Origin: Tetrapyrgos nigripes
Taxonomy: Eukaryota; Basidiomycota; Agaricomycetes; Agaricales; Campanellaceae
Assembly (NCBI GenBank): GCA_013368315.1
Contig: JAACJM010000139.1
Span: 153,448-217,447 of the forward strand
Reading direction: 5' to 3'
DNA length: 64,000 bases
In this document: positions 34,938 to 44,852 of the stretch, one piece after another
How positions within the stretch are numbered: position 1 is the stretch's first letter
How the letters are laid out: every line of letters starts with the position of its first letter
The notes under the pieces: generated by a model
Databases searched by the model: none
What the model saw: the letters and a program-made list of their open reading frames with translations, nothing else
What the model was told of the DNA's origin: nothing
Program-made: the position numbers and the translations under genes

Positions 34938-35280
34938 GAGCCTATCCATATCAACATTGTACGTTGAGTCACTCAAAGCATATTGGAGGGTCTGGACTTT
35001 TTGTATACGGAAGGGGTCATACACTGGGGTAAGTACCTTAGCCTGTGCCTGCTACGTTTATGTCGTCTACTTTTCTTTGTCCTTTTCGCGTTTTCTCTTC
35101 ACCGATGACATCATTGCTGACCACCCTTCTTCTTTTCTCGGTCTTTGTCCATGTCCCCGTCTCTCCTTTCTCTTCTACCTCGCCCATAGACATCAAACCC
35201 TCATCATCCTCCTTTCCTCCTCTGGCCACATCAAACTATGCAACTTTGGCGTTAGTTGAGAGCTGATGAATGGTTATATA
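34938..35280 (+). pseudogene. MAP kinase kinase fragment abutting the Helentron 3' end
   Basis: The frame from 34938 reads EPIHINIVR-stop-VTQSILEGLDFLYTEGVIH up to a GTAAGT donor near 35028. After a CATAG acceptor (35189), DIKPS and SSSGHIKLCNFGVS follow, then a stop where MAPKKs have Gly of GVSGEL. This matches the region before the catalytic loop (HRDIKPSN) and the DFG motif (here NFG) of fungal MAPKKs. It is a relic with stops and small frameshifts. Sequence 5' of the Helentron does not obviously continue the kinase, so the upstream part was lost or lies elsewhere. Confidence 0.65.
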
Positions 35281-36816
35281 GTGCATGTGAGTGGTCTTGT
35301 TTTGTTATTGTCATGAGTTTTGTCGTGGATTTTGGGTTTGGTTGATGAGGATTTTGGGTTTGTTGGGCTGGACGTTGGATAGTGGACGTTGGATGCTAGC
35401 TCCTGACTGCTGGTTGTTGATTGTAGTTGCTGAGTATAATGTCAATGAATAATTCTGGACTTTTTTCCTGACGCGATGGGGACTGTCTTCAAGCCTTCGA
35501 GGCAAACTAGAGGGACGCGGTTTTGGGACGGTTTGGATCAAATATGAGATGGACTACCGAGGCTATCAGGTCTGGGAGCTCGCTAGTGGGCTCTGCTGGA
35601 TGATCGGTTGCTTAGTTGAGCTGTTACGGCCGTCCAGTCTAGCATGGTTTTTGATGAGAGGTTTTGTCGATGGTATGGGTATAGTATCTGGTGCATGTAT
35701 GGCTTTCATGACTTACCCTTTCGAGCTAATTTTGGTTTTGTCTTTTTCGAGTCATCTTTTCTCGTTCCGAGTATATCTCCTCCCTCTCCAAGCTTGTACA
35801 CATCTCCAACAATACCACACCGTGCTTTTCCAAGTTCAAGGCATGAGTATCTCCTCGACTTCGTTGTGTCGTTCTTTTCGGATAACTGTATACACTATAC
35901 CGCAACTATTTTTTGACTCCCTTTCAGCATTGCCGCAGATCAAGAATCAACTTACAGCCTCAAGTACCTATATATTTCAAGAAAGCTATTCAACAACTGA
36001 AACTACTGAATCTAGGGCACCATTTGGCACTTATCTCTCGGCCCTTCTTATGCAAGCGTCGCCTAATTGCGCTGAAGTAGTTCCTGGCCTGTTACTGCTT
36101 TTTTTACCTGCTGGACAACTCATCGCTGTCTTCCTTGGGCGCGATCGACGGTCTCCTATTACTTATTCTAGTCCTGTTGTTCCCTGTACATATTCACTAT
36201 TGAATCAATGTCTATGCCATGAGCACATCCCAACTGTGATAGGTGAACTTCTACAAATTATCAACCCTGTCTTGTCACCAAAGACAACTGTTCCTTCAAA
36301 TTTAACTTGAAGCTTGAAGATTCAATCATGAAATTGCCGGGGACACTGATGAGTATTCTTTGACCTAAGTACTTAAGGCGATGCTTACTCTCCTGACCAA
36401 GGTCAAACTGAGCTGAGGTTCACTCAAATGCATGTCTTATTGATGTGACGCCACCGGTAATTATCTGCTCTAAGCTACTCAAAGGGCTATCTAAATCTCG
36501 TCAGTGGCCTTACTTCGTCAAGATCATTCGAAGGAAGTTCCTACTTCATTTGTGGCCTCTTGACGTTCTCTTCTTGCGTGGCGAGGGGAATAAGTATTCC
36601 TCTATTATCGCTTACCGCTGAAATATTAAACCGAAAGATAGCGCGGAATGTAAGTATCAAACAGGTAAGCAGAAGAGTATATGGAGCATGTATGGAGCGA
36701 GGGTTATACAAGAAGTGGGGCAGCTATATGACAGCTGGCGTGACGGAGGGGGTCAGAAGGACGAAGATGTACTATATCATGATGGTATTATATTATTATA
36801 CAACTGGAGAGTATCA
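35281..36816. other. No recognised gene; one long ORF of doubtful status
   Basis: 35549-36310 is open for 253 codons on the plus strand, with some protein-like stretches (VIGELLQIINPVLSP) but no family. The part around 35320-35390 repeats GATTTTGGGTTTG and GGACGTTGGAT. Confidence 0.3.
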
Positions 36817-36957
36817 GGGCCCGTTCTGTAACCGGTATTGGATAGGACTAGGGAATTTAAAAAATGACGTGATTTTTTGATATACCTGTCCGACAAGCAT
36901 CGGACAAGGAAATAATAAATCTGTTCTGTCGGATAGGTTGACCGTGTGAAAACCCCT

Positions 36958-37430
36958 ATGTACTGTTATCAGCGCATCCAATCTTTTGCACAAACCTCCA
37001 CATCGATGGTCCGCTACAAGCCCAAGTCTCGCAAAAAGCGTGTGGCTGCTTTCCTAGTCGTAACTGCTTCTGGCGCAGCTGCAGCTGCTGTTGCTAGCCA
37101 GCGCAGGAGGCCCTTTCTGACTGGTATATTCACTGGAGAGATGTGGTTAGCAGATATGTTAAAAGGTATGTAATAAACATTCACGTCCTATTTGCAGTAA
37201 CTAAATTAATTGTAAACAGGCCGCAATGAATGGTTTCGGAGGATGTTTGGCATGAACAAAAGGGTTTTTCATGCACTTGTACAGGAGTTATGCAATACAT
37301 GTGGCTTAAAGGATAGTCGTCATGTCTCAGCTGATGAGAAAGTGGCGATATTCCTTCGTACCATGGTATCTGCATGCTCTAATAGAGAGCTACAGGAGCG
37401 CTTTCAACGAGGAGGAGATACAATCTCGCG
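36958..37430 (+). pseudogene. PIF/Harbinger transposase, N-terminal part only
   Basis: Exon 1 is 36958-37165 and exon 2 37220-37430, joined across a 54-bp phase-1 intron. The product reads VRYKPKSRKKRVAAF, GEMWLADMLKG, then RRMFGMNKRVFHALVQEL, LKDSRHVSADEKVAIFL and QERFQRGGDTISR, the conserved helical region before the DDE domain of HARBI1-like nucleases. After the next donor (37431) the sequence runs within about 60 bp into the 3' end of the minus-strand gene, so the catalytic two thirds were deleted. Confidence 0.85.
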
Positions 37431-37485
37431 GTGAGTACCAGTCGATTGAAATGCATACCCACTTTTTAATCCTAGTATGACAGCT

Positions 37486-38673
37486 TCAGATCTCAGTGCG
37501 AAGCTCAGCATCATCCTCTGTATTGACAAGAAGTTCTGCAAAATCACTATCCTTTGAAATGAGCAAGAGGAGTTTGGCTTTATCACCCAACGACAAACCC
37601 TCTACACCTCTCACCAGTTCACAAGCCTGCTTCTTCACCTTCTTGCCCAAATCATCACTATCATCTTTCATAGCCAATGCAACGTTATCCATAGCATGAG
37701 ACATATGCATGAGTGACGAAGAGGTTGATGATCTACCACTGCGGTCATGACAACCATGCTTTTTGGGGCCTAGAGTCTCCACAAGAGCAGATACTTTACG
37801 TTTCGAACCCTGCCAACAGATGATCAGTCAAGCCAGTCACGAACAAGGATAAGTATAAGCCACATACCAATTTTGCCGCAGGAGTAGCATCCTTCTCACT
37901 TTCACCATCAGAGGATGAATCAGATACCGTATTACTTTCCTTTCCAGCTCGATAAGCATGGATACCAGTAGCTAAAGCCCCCTCCAGGAGCTGCAGCATA
38001 TCTGCATAGATTGGAAAAGACTTCCCTCGGTAACTAGCGAGACACTCATCAACCTACAAAAACAATAGCTCAATTTGAGTTGAAAATGAGAAGAAGGAAG
38101 TCTTACCAGGGCCAAAGTCTCCCATTGCTCATCACTTGCCTCAACACACTGATTCTCATCATCCCAACCCCACCCAGACTTCTCAACCAATGACTTGAAG
38201 ATATGGAACTCAGTTTTGAGCTGAAGAGAATGGTACATGAGTATACTCAAAATAAAGAAGCCAAAGCATATACATACATAATCCCAATGATCACGGATAC
38301 TCTGGTCAGTCTTTGGTGCTCCACCACTCTCTATCTCGCTTCCAGCCAACCCAGCAACAGCCACTGTAATTGCCTTGCCCTTCCACCCACCATTATCCGT
38401 TCCATTTCCCTCCTGCTTCTGCTCTATAAATATCTCCATCAACTTCTTGTCATCAGCCACACTATAAACAGCACGAGGACGTGGGGTCTTCTTGGCAGTC
38501 TGCGGGCTGTCAGCATTGATTTTCTTCTTCGGAGTTGGTTTGGGTTGGTTGGGGTCCTTGGGCTTGTTTTTGGAGCCAGGTGGCCTTCCTGGGCGTCTTT
38601 TTGGGGCAGGAGTGACTGGGTCAGGTGCCCCAGTATCAGGCTGTTGATTTTCTTTGTTCTTGGACTGATCCAT
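37486..38673 (-). CDS. Myb/SANT-like DNA-binding accessory protein of the PIF/Harbinger element
   Basis: Four exons: 38673-38278, 38220-38107, 38053-37868 and 37809-37486, all joined in phase 0, giving 339 aa with no internal stop. The N-terminus is Pro/Lys-rich with an AT-hook-like RRPGRPPGSKNK. A Myb/SANT-like region follows (DDKKLMEIFIEQKQEG, GWKGKAITVAVAGL, SIRDHWDY, FKSLVEKSGWGWDDE), as in Myb_DNA-bind_3. The C-terminus is helical. Such proteins bind the element ends and help bring the transposase into the nucleus. With the transposase truncated, this protein could act only on related elements elsewhere. Confidence 0.85.
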
Positions 38674-38877
38674 ACAGCAAAAGAAGAGGGAGAAAGGCAG
38701 AAAGGCGAGGACTCACTAGAATACTCACACATATATTATTTGACAGCTATCCAATCTAATGATTTACTGAACGCGCAACTGCGGGATAGCAACCATCAAT
38801 GAATATATTTGTCTATCCTATCCTACATAATTTTTTTGGCAGGGCGTGCCTTATCCAATACCCGTTACAGAACGGGC

Positions 38878-39469
38878 CCTCAGTGATGAACAATATTTGA
38901 ACGCATTACCTTCCTTTATCCGTAGTCAAAGACGCCCAGTCCCAAAAGCAATGTAAGGCGCCGTATAGAATAGGGGCATCTCGTACTTGTATCATCGCCT
39001 CGCCGTAGACTATCGTAGGCCTGCCCCCTCAGTGGCGAATATAAACCCTGATCTAGTCTACTTGAGGCCCAATACTGGTAAGAGACCGCTTACAATATGC
39101 ATCACGAACTAGCAGAAGCTACTGATGAACTTAGTAGTTGGCCAGGGGCCTGGTGTTTCGCAGAAGAGGAGTGATTAATGCAGAGAGATATGATGAAGAT
39201 ACTAGTAGGTGCTCAAAGTTTGGGCATATTTTGCTGTACTGACGATGCTACGGTTAGTGAACATGAGGAAGGTAACCGTGACCTAGGCGTAAATGTTTGA
39301 TATCGAACGTGAATGATACATCGCTCGCCGTGGATTCTAAGTTCTGATTCAGAAAGCAAACCCGATAGAGCTCGAAGCCGTCATTCTATGGCGGAAATGA
39401 CCATTATTCACGGGCATATGAATCGATCCCAAGTACTGCATGAGTGCAAGCATGAATAATTAGGTTATA
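38878..39469. other. No gene recognised
   Basis: No open frame of note and no clear repeat. Confidence 0.4.
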
Positions 39470-40133
39470 TTAATCACTCCTGAGGTCCTGATACAACAGA
39501 GGCAGTTCTTCAACTCGTACAGGCCCTGCGTCGTTATGTCGTACGATATGCACCTCTTCTTCTCTTCTCGAGCCGTCTCTCTCCACACGTCCATCGCCCC
39601 GAGACCTGCCGGACCTCTCTCCGGCAGACTCACTCGTCGAAGAACTGGAGTTACCCACTTGATACATTACTCCCTTGCCCTTGCCTCTTGTACCAACACC
39701 CACACCATCACCGGCAGGAAAATCGGAGACATATTGGCCAGTGGGAGATCTTTTTGTTCTTGAAGGTATCTCGCCACCACCAGCGTCCAAACCCGAAGGT
39801 GAGCTATTTTTTCGCCTTCACTTCAACATCTGGTAGCATCATGGAAAATGTCCTAGCACCGCTCGCATTGACGGAATTCCCGACGTTTGAGAAGCCGGAT
39901 TTTGGCCAGACATGGACTATGGTAGCGGTGCCGGTGCTGGTGACGTTGCTAGTGTTGGTGTCAATCGTTGTGGTGCCGATAGTCGTAAAACCTACCCAGA
40001 CGTGGTTTATAATGAAAGACGATAGTAGAGGCTGGAGTTGGCGTTGGTACTGGTGGTTTGACTGGTGGTGTTCACTACGAAAGCGGTTATTATCCAACCG
40101 GCCAAAAGTGTCCTCTAGCCTGACCATACGCAT
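39470..40133 (-). pseudogene. Relic of a Ser/Thr-rich surface protein with cytoplasmic tail
   Basis: The minus-strand C-terminus (39790 to 39470) reads GEIPSRTKRSPTGQYVSDFP ... EEEVHIVRHNDAG and RVEELPLLYQDLRSD, like the juxtaglycine and acidic tail of basidiomycete single-pass membrane proteins. Upstream on the same strand are Thr/Asn-rich pieces (VNTTSQTTSTNANSSL, TSNVTSTGTATIV) in different frames. A transmembrane segment is not clear in one frame, and stops separate the pieces. Probably a decayed gene or an incompletely resolved spliced one. Confidence 0.35.
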
Positions 40134-40339
40134 CCTCGAGAATAAGAACTGTCACTGGTAAGCGTCTGAGACCACCAAGCTGGAGGAAAGTTGCTGTAGC
40201 TGATGAGAATGCCCCAATGATGGTGAAGTAGGCGACTCGGGAAGTAGAAAACATTTGAGGTTGAGTGATAGTAGATTTGGAATATTCGGCAAGAGTGCCA
40301 AGGCGCCAAGAGTAGGCTAAGCGGAACATCATATACGGA

Positions 40340-41229
40340 GGAGGGTGTATTTTGCGGACTTGGAACGCTCAGTGACTCGATTAATCATTCGACAGATTAG
40401 GATATATGATATATCACGATCAGGTCGGATTGGTGGAAAAGGTGATAAGGTGGAATGAAGACGTACGATATTCATCCTCTCAGCTTCAGTCTCCATTGCT
40501 CTTCGTCATCTGCTGCTCGTCAACTACGTCTTCCCTAGAAACCTCTCTACATTTCTATAAGCATCCTCTCATTTACACTCGTAAACACACGCTATCCTCG
40601 CGTGTATTCGTCTTCTGAAGCAACTTTGACGACGGTAAAAGCAGGGCTCGACACGTTAACAGTGGTACCGCTATGAGTAAATGTGTTGCTCTTGATATGT
40701 TCCAACAATGAGCACCACAGTGGATTCAAGGCCGACACTGGTATATATATATATGAAGGATTAAAGGACATGGGTATGACTGTGGCTCATCGCCGGGAAG
40801 GCGAGAATGAATCGAGATATCGAGAGCCGGAGGGTTATGGAAGGTTGCAGTAACTTCAAGTCCCAAGAATGGAACAAAGGGTGAAAAGGAGAATGGAACA
40901 TGATGTGTATGTGTACGTATGCAGTATGCAGAGCATGGTGGATATGACTATGGATATAGATGGAGGAGAGGAGAAGAGAGGGACTGCGTGACGGTGAAAC
41001 GAGATGAGACGGGACAAAATGACACGGCACCACACCAAACCCAGACAAAAAAGAGTCAAGAACAAAAGTTGAATCAAGCAACGACAGAAAGAGAGAGGGA
41101 GGTGTTCGGCGAGTATGTATTTCCATCGTTCACCTCTCTTAACAACTAAGGGAAAAATATAAAATGTAGGTAGTGAATCGTGGAACGTGTTCAGTGAAGA
41201 GGATTCCTTACCTGACGAACCACAATCAA
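40340..41229. other. No gene recognised; (TA)n tract at about 40741
   Basis: Short ORFs on both strands (for example 40761-41126 minus) lack motifs. A TATATATATA tract lies near 40741-40753. Confidence 0.35.
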
Positions 41230-42022
41230 TGACTCAGTACGCATCCTCTGCTTCGCTGGTTCCTTCGTACCATCCATACTGACGTCGTTAGGATTGGACG
41301 CGCCGGCGTTCACAAAATACCCAAGCTTGTCTGGAGGTGTAACTTGATAATAGCATCATTCCGGTTTGCGGAAAAGACTTCGCTGTGTTTGTCAGTGAAC
41401 TAGAACGCCTTGACCAGTCAAATGGTTTCGGAGACGGAACGTCCAACGGGGAGATCGTTTACAGTGATTTGCCTATACCAAACGAAGAAAATGAATGACG
41501 CGACGAGTCTCTTCGTCCGATAGAACGAGAAACAAAGGAAGTGAAACGCACCTCAGGATTCCCTTCGGATCAACCAAAAAATAGCCCTCTCCACGTAATA
41601 CCCTCTTCCTCAACTAGCCCCCCGTACTCCCCCGAAATCTTCCTATTCCTATACGCGATGAGGACCAGCTTCAGGTCAGAACCCAAACCGCCCTCCTTTC
41701 GAGGTTGATTGGCCCAGGCGTAGTGTGAGTATTGAGAGTCAACGGAGACACCAAGAGCGACTGTGTCCAGAGCTTGGAAATGGGCGTCGCTGAATGCCAG
41801 GATTTCGGTGGTACAGATGAAGGTGAAGTCCATGTGGTAGAACAGGAGGACGACCCTAAGTGATATGTGGAGTTAGTGAGTGGTAGACGACGTGATGAGA
41901 AAGAAAGATGTACACTACCATTTACTCAGATAATCCAAAAGCGAAATATCCTACAATAGACCCTCGACGACGACAGAGGCGGTAAAGGCGGGAGCGGACG
42001 ACGACGCGCATCATGGTGGTTG
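41230..42022 (-). pseudogene. 2-Cys peroxiredoxin pseudogene
   Basis: Exons 42022-41919, 41855-41552 and 41472-41230 align with AhpC/TSA-type 2-Cys peroxiredoxins: APAFTASVVVEGL, DISLLDYLSKW, VVLLFYHMDFTFICTTEIL, YSHYAWANQPRKEGGLG, ITVNDLPVGRSVSETI, DKLGYFVNAG. These enzymes reduce peroxides with thioredoxin. The peroxidatic Cys is kept, but its motif is FICTTE instead of FVCPTE, and the resolving-Cys VCP is FS. A stop follows VVVEGL, a frameshift follows RGLFF (~41573), and exon 3 has CGA-to-TGA and CAG-to-TAG type stops. It is divergent to the URC1-like gene, about 140 bp away. Confidence 0.85.
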
Positions 42023-42126
42023 TGGACTCAGTGATGCTGAGTAAGCCGACCCTCGACCCTACCATTTCACATTTGTCCCTGACTCTGCCTGACTCGACTC
42101 GTGATTCCAACGTGTGCGTGGTCCCC

Positions 42127-42132
42127 TATAAA
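42127..42132 (+). promoter_or_regulatory. TATA box of the URC1-like gene
   Basis: TATAAA lies 33-38 bp before ATG 42165 in the short divergent intergenic region. Confidence 0.5.
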
Positions 42133-42164
42133 CAGGGTCTTAGACGGACCTCCGTCCCTCAGCA

Positions 42165-42787
42165 ATGTCCAACGATGCCGTTTTGACCCAAATCCTATCT
42201 CAAATACAAGCACTACAAGTCTCTCAACAGACTCTAGCGGCAAAGGTAGTAGACTTTTTCGTAAGACGATTACGATATACTGACAGTTGTACTGACAGTT
42301 GTAGGTCGATGCGTTAGCAGGAGGTGGTCCAACGACGACAGCAAGCTCGACAAGCGCCATTGCCATTCCTCAGACAACCTCGTCGGATTCGATCGATGTT
42401 CCAATTGCTACATCGTTGTGTACCTCGCCCCCGGCAGGAACAACCTTGGCGACGGATAAAGAAAGAGAGAAGGCTTTGTATCCTGGACGAGTTCTTTTGA
42501 CCAGTACGTGGCCCTAATATTGCTTATTTTTAACACTGTAACGCGTGTACCGTAGCCTACCCTGACCAACACGGTATCCAACCCTACGTTCTACACTGGT
42601 TCGCCAAAGATCCTCTCGTCCGTGGTCCAGTCATCTGTTCCCGTCTCCCATCCTCTATCAAGTTCCGCAACACCCTAGGTGCTCACTCCGGTTCCTATTC
42701 CATCTATCGCGCTCTCGCTATAGGCATTGGCACCCCTTCTCCCTCCCATCGCCCTGACTACTCAATGACCGCCCCACCCGTCGACAT
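42165..42787 (+). pseudogene. URC1 / GTP-cyclohydrolase-II-like gene, N-terminal part, split by hAT
   Basis: Exons 42165-42245, 42305-42503 and 42556-42787 join in frame. A helical N-terminus (LTQILSQIQALQVSQQTLAA) and Ser/Thr linker precede YPGRVLLTTYPDQHGIQPY, FAKDPLVRGPVICSRLPSS and the signature HSGSYSIYRALAIGIG...SHRPDYS, as in fungal Urc1/GTP cyclohydrolase II-like proteins of uracil catabolism. Coding sequence stops at ...PPVDI where a hAT element entered. After it (44798 on) the frame continues only as VDIQPYLEYHFGRW before a stop in a palindrome, so the C-terminal catalytic half is absent here. The family call rests on recalled motifs. Confidence 0.65.
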
Positions 42788-43257
42788 CAGTGTTGCCGAG
42801 GTCCGGTTCGGGTCAGGTCCGGCCAAAATTTTCTGGCCCTCGACCCGGACCTACGGGGTCGGTCCACCTTCTCGTTGGACCTTGACCCTGGACCTGCTGG
42901 ACCCGGTTCAAGAGGGTCGGTCCAGGGTCGGCCCTGGTCCGCACATTGAAAATTTTTTCTCGAAGGTAAAGCCATAAAAAGTGCTCCAGTCCATAAATAA
43001 TGTATTTTACTACTAGTATCTATGTAAATTGACAATACTTACTGTGATAACGGAGCCACAATGCGTCTGCGCATTTTTGCAGCTGTGAGGTCATCCTCGG
43101 CATATTCCGAGTACAGTTATTTTGGGTGAGAAAACGAAAGAAAACGAACTGTGGCGACCACATGTACTACGAATAGGGCTCCAACCTGTTAATTACTTGT
43201 TACAATTCTCGAGGTAACTAATAAGTAACAGGTATACTATGTTATAACATGTTATAA

Positions 43258-43971
43258 CTAGTTACTAACAGATTTTTCCGACGACCAGATTTTGCGTGAA
43301 ATAAGCTTATGGGAGTGAAATTCAAAGAGTCCCTCCTTCAACCAGACCTTTGCGTACATCACTTGAGTGGTGGTCTCGGCTTTCATAGATGAGTGCACAT
43401 TAGAGCAAAGGTGACGCAATTTTGAGAATAGCCGTTCAACGGATACACTTGTTCCTGGAATGGCCAAAAAGTCGCAGGCTAGACTCGTAACCAGCCGTCC
43501 TGTGGAAAGTTTGATGACAGTCGATCAAGCTTCGCTGATGGACTGATTGACCGTCATCAGTACTCTTGCGAAAGACTGGTAACGAGTCTAGTCGCGGGCT
43601 ATGTGTGATATGATTGGAAATCCACGTTGATCTTCAGTGGTCTTGCAGTGGGTCTATGGGAAAACATGAATAGGATTCAACACAGACATAAAAACCTAGA
43701 ATACCTTCCACCATTGCAAGGACTTTTTCATTTCACCTTGCCCTCCCTCTCCAGAAAAATATCACTCTAATTCATCTGATGTTTGGCTAGAGCTACCCTG
43801 TATATCAGACAAGCTCTCGTCTTCTGAATCAGATGGCATTTCGTTCCACAGAGACTCAAAGAGTTTGTCATTGCTGGATGTCTTCTTTGGCTTTCTCGGA
43901 GAGACGCCATTCAAGCCCACAGGCACAGCCTGAGAATAGGACTCGTAGACATGCTCAAAAAGGACCTTCAC
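43258..43971 (-). pseudogene. hAT transposase remnant (C-terminal dimerisation domain)
   Basis: 43467-43258 encodes IPGTSVSVERLFSKLRHLCS, then HSSMKAETTTQVMYAKVWL, matching the hAT C-terminal (Dimer_Tnp_hAT) signature. 43971-43762 encodes an acidic Ser-rich linker (SDSEDESLSDIQGSSS) with an in-phase-like character upstream. The pieces between are interrupted. No DDE residues could be placed. Confidence 0.75.
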
Positions 43972-44257
43972 CTGCTGATACTCATTTGAATGACGCGGAA
44001 TGTCGGATGGTATACTGGAAAAAATTGTTGTTCAATGCATAGACATCCGGAAAGCATTGCCTGATACTCACCAGGGTAATATATCACTGTAAGTGCATAA
44101 TATGTGTAAAAAACAAGTAAGAAATGATAAGCTTACCAGTGTCTAAGTACTTCTTATGAGTAATGACTTCCATAGTCCTGTGTGCAGCTTCAAAGATTCT
44201 AGGATGGTCTACGTTGATGGTCAAGAATTTAAGTGAGCTTGTCATTGGCATCCACTA

Positions 44258-44541
44258 GCGCAAAAGAGGGAAGGCGGCGGTATGGTTGTTGGGGAAAAGA
44301 TTTTGTGCAGGACTCTGATGTTTGGGTCTGGCTCAACCTCACAGATGGTTTCGCGACATTATACAGTGCTCATTGATTCATACATGCTCCGCCCAAAGCT
44401 AGTGCAAAAGAGGAAAGGTGGCAGTATGGCTGTTGGGGAAAAGATTTTGTGCAGGAATCTGATGTTCGGGTCCGACTCAACTTCACACAGCAATTGATGG
44501 ACTGTCATCGACGTGATGTCATTCTTCAGAAATTGCTGGCA
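44258..44541. repeat. Tandem duplication (~142-bp unit) inside the hAT element
   Basis: GCAAAAGAG..., GTTGGGGAAAAGATTTTGTG and GCTCAACCTCACA / ACTCAACTTCACA recur in order at an offset of 142 bp, with about 90 percent identity over the first 85 bp. Confidence 0.7.
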
Positions 44542-44810
44542 TGTGGCTACCAGTTACTGACAGGTTATAACAGTTAATACCTGTTACTGGGCTCAGGTAT
44601 AACTTGTTATTATTTTAACCTGTTATTAACCAGTTATAACAGTATTTAATAGTATTCAGTTGGAGCCCTAACTACGAAGAAGCTCAAAAGAAGGTCGACG
44701 ATACCATTTCAAGTCCCTAAACTTGGTCATACCGACACTTGAGGTCCTGGGTCGGTTCAGGGCCAACAGGGTCATGGCCCGGACCTCGGCAACACTGGTC
44801 GACATACAAC

Positions 44811-44852
44811 CCTACCTCGAATACCACTTCGGCCGGTGGTATTCGAGGTAGG
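44811..44852. repeat. Perfect 17-bp-stem palindrome just outside the hAT element
   Basis: CCTACCTCGAATACCAC (44811-44827) pairs perfectly with 44836-44852; loop TTCGGCCG. It begins 5 bp after the right target duplication. Confidence 0.85.

Larger units (their letters stand above)
36817..38877. mobile_element. PIF/Harbinger transposon, internally deleted
   Basis: Terminal inverted repeats GGGCCCGTTCTGTAAC... (36817-36844) and its complement (38850-38877) match over 28 bp with one mismatch, flanked by the 3-bp target duplication TCA. Inside are the N-terminal part of a HARBI1-type transposase on the plus strand and an intact Myb/SANT-like protein on the minus strand, the two-gene layout typical of PIF/Harbinger. 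The DDE nuclease core is missing. Confidence 0.92.
42788..44797. mobile_element. hAT transposon (2.0 kb) with 8-bp target duplication GTCGACAT
   Basis: Inverted ends CAGTGTTGCCGAGGTCCGG (42788 on) and its complement (to 44797) are flanked by GTCGACAT at 42780-42787 and 44798-44805. Next to each end are CCGGTC/GGTCCAGGGTC-rich blocks, then subterminal GTTATAAC/TAACAGG repeats (43190-43270 and 44560-44650). A minus-strand hAT C-terminal dimerisation region remains; catalytic parts are not readable, so it is probably non-autonomous or decayed. Confidence 0.93.

Noticed and set aside
35549..36310. 253-codon ORF as continuation of the MAPKK
   Set aside because: No kinase C-lobe motifs (no SDVWSFG, APE or conserved Arg) in any frame.
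39688..40161. Plus-strand ORF with a hydrophobic segment (LVTLLVLVSIVVVPIVV)
   Set aside because: It is the complement of a Thr/Val-rich minus-strand coding relic; complements of Thr/Asn-rich DNA give Val/Leu runs.
42787..43035. Minus-strand ORF at the left end of the hAT element
   Set aside because: Pro/Gly/Arg-rich translation of the GGTCC-rich subterminal repeats.
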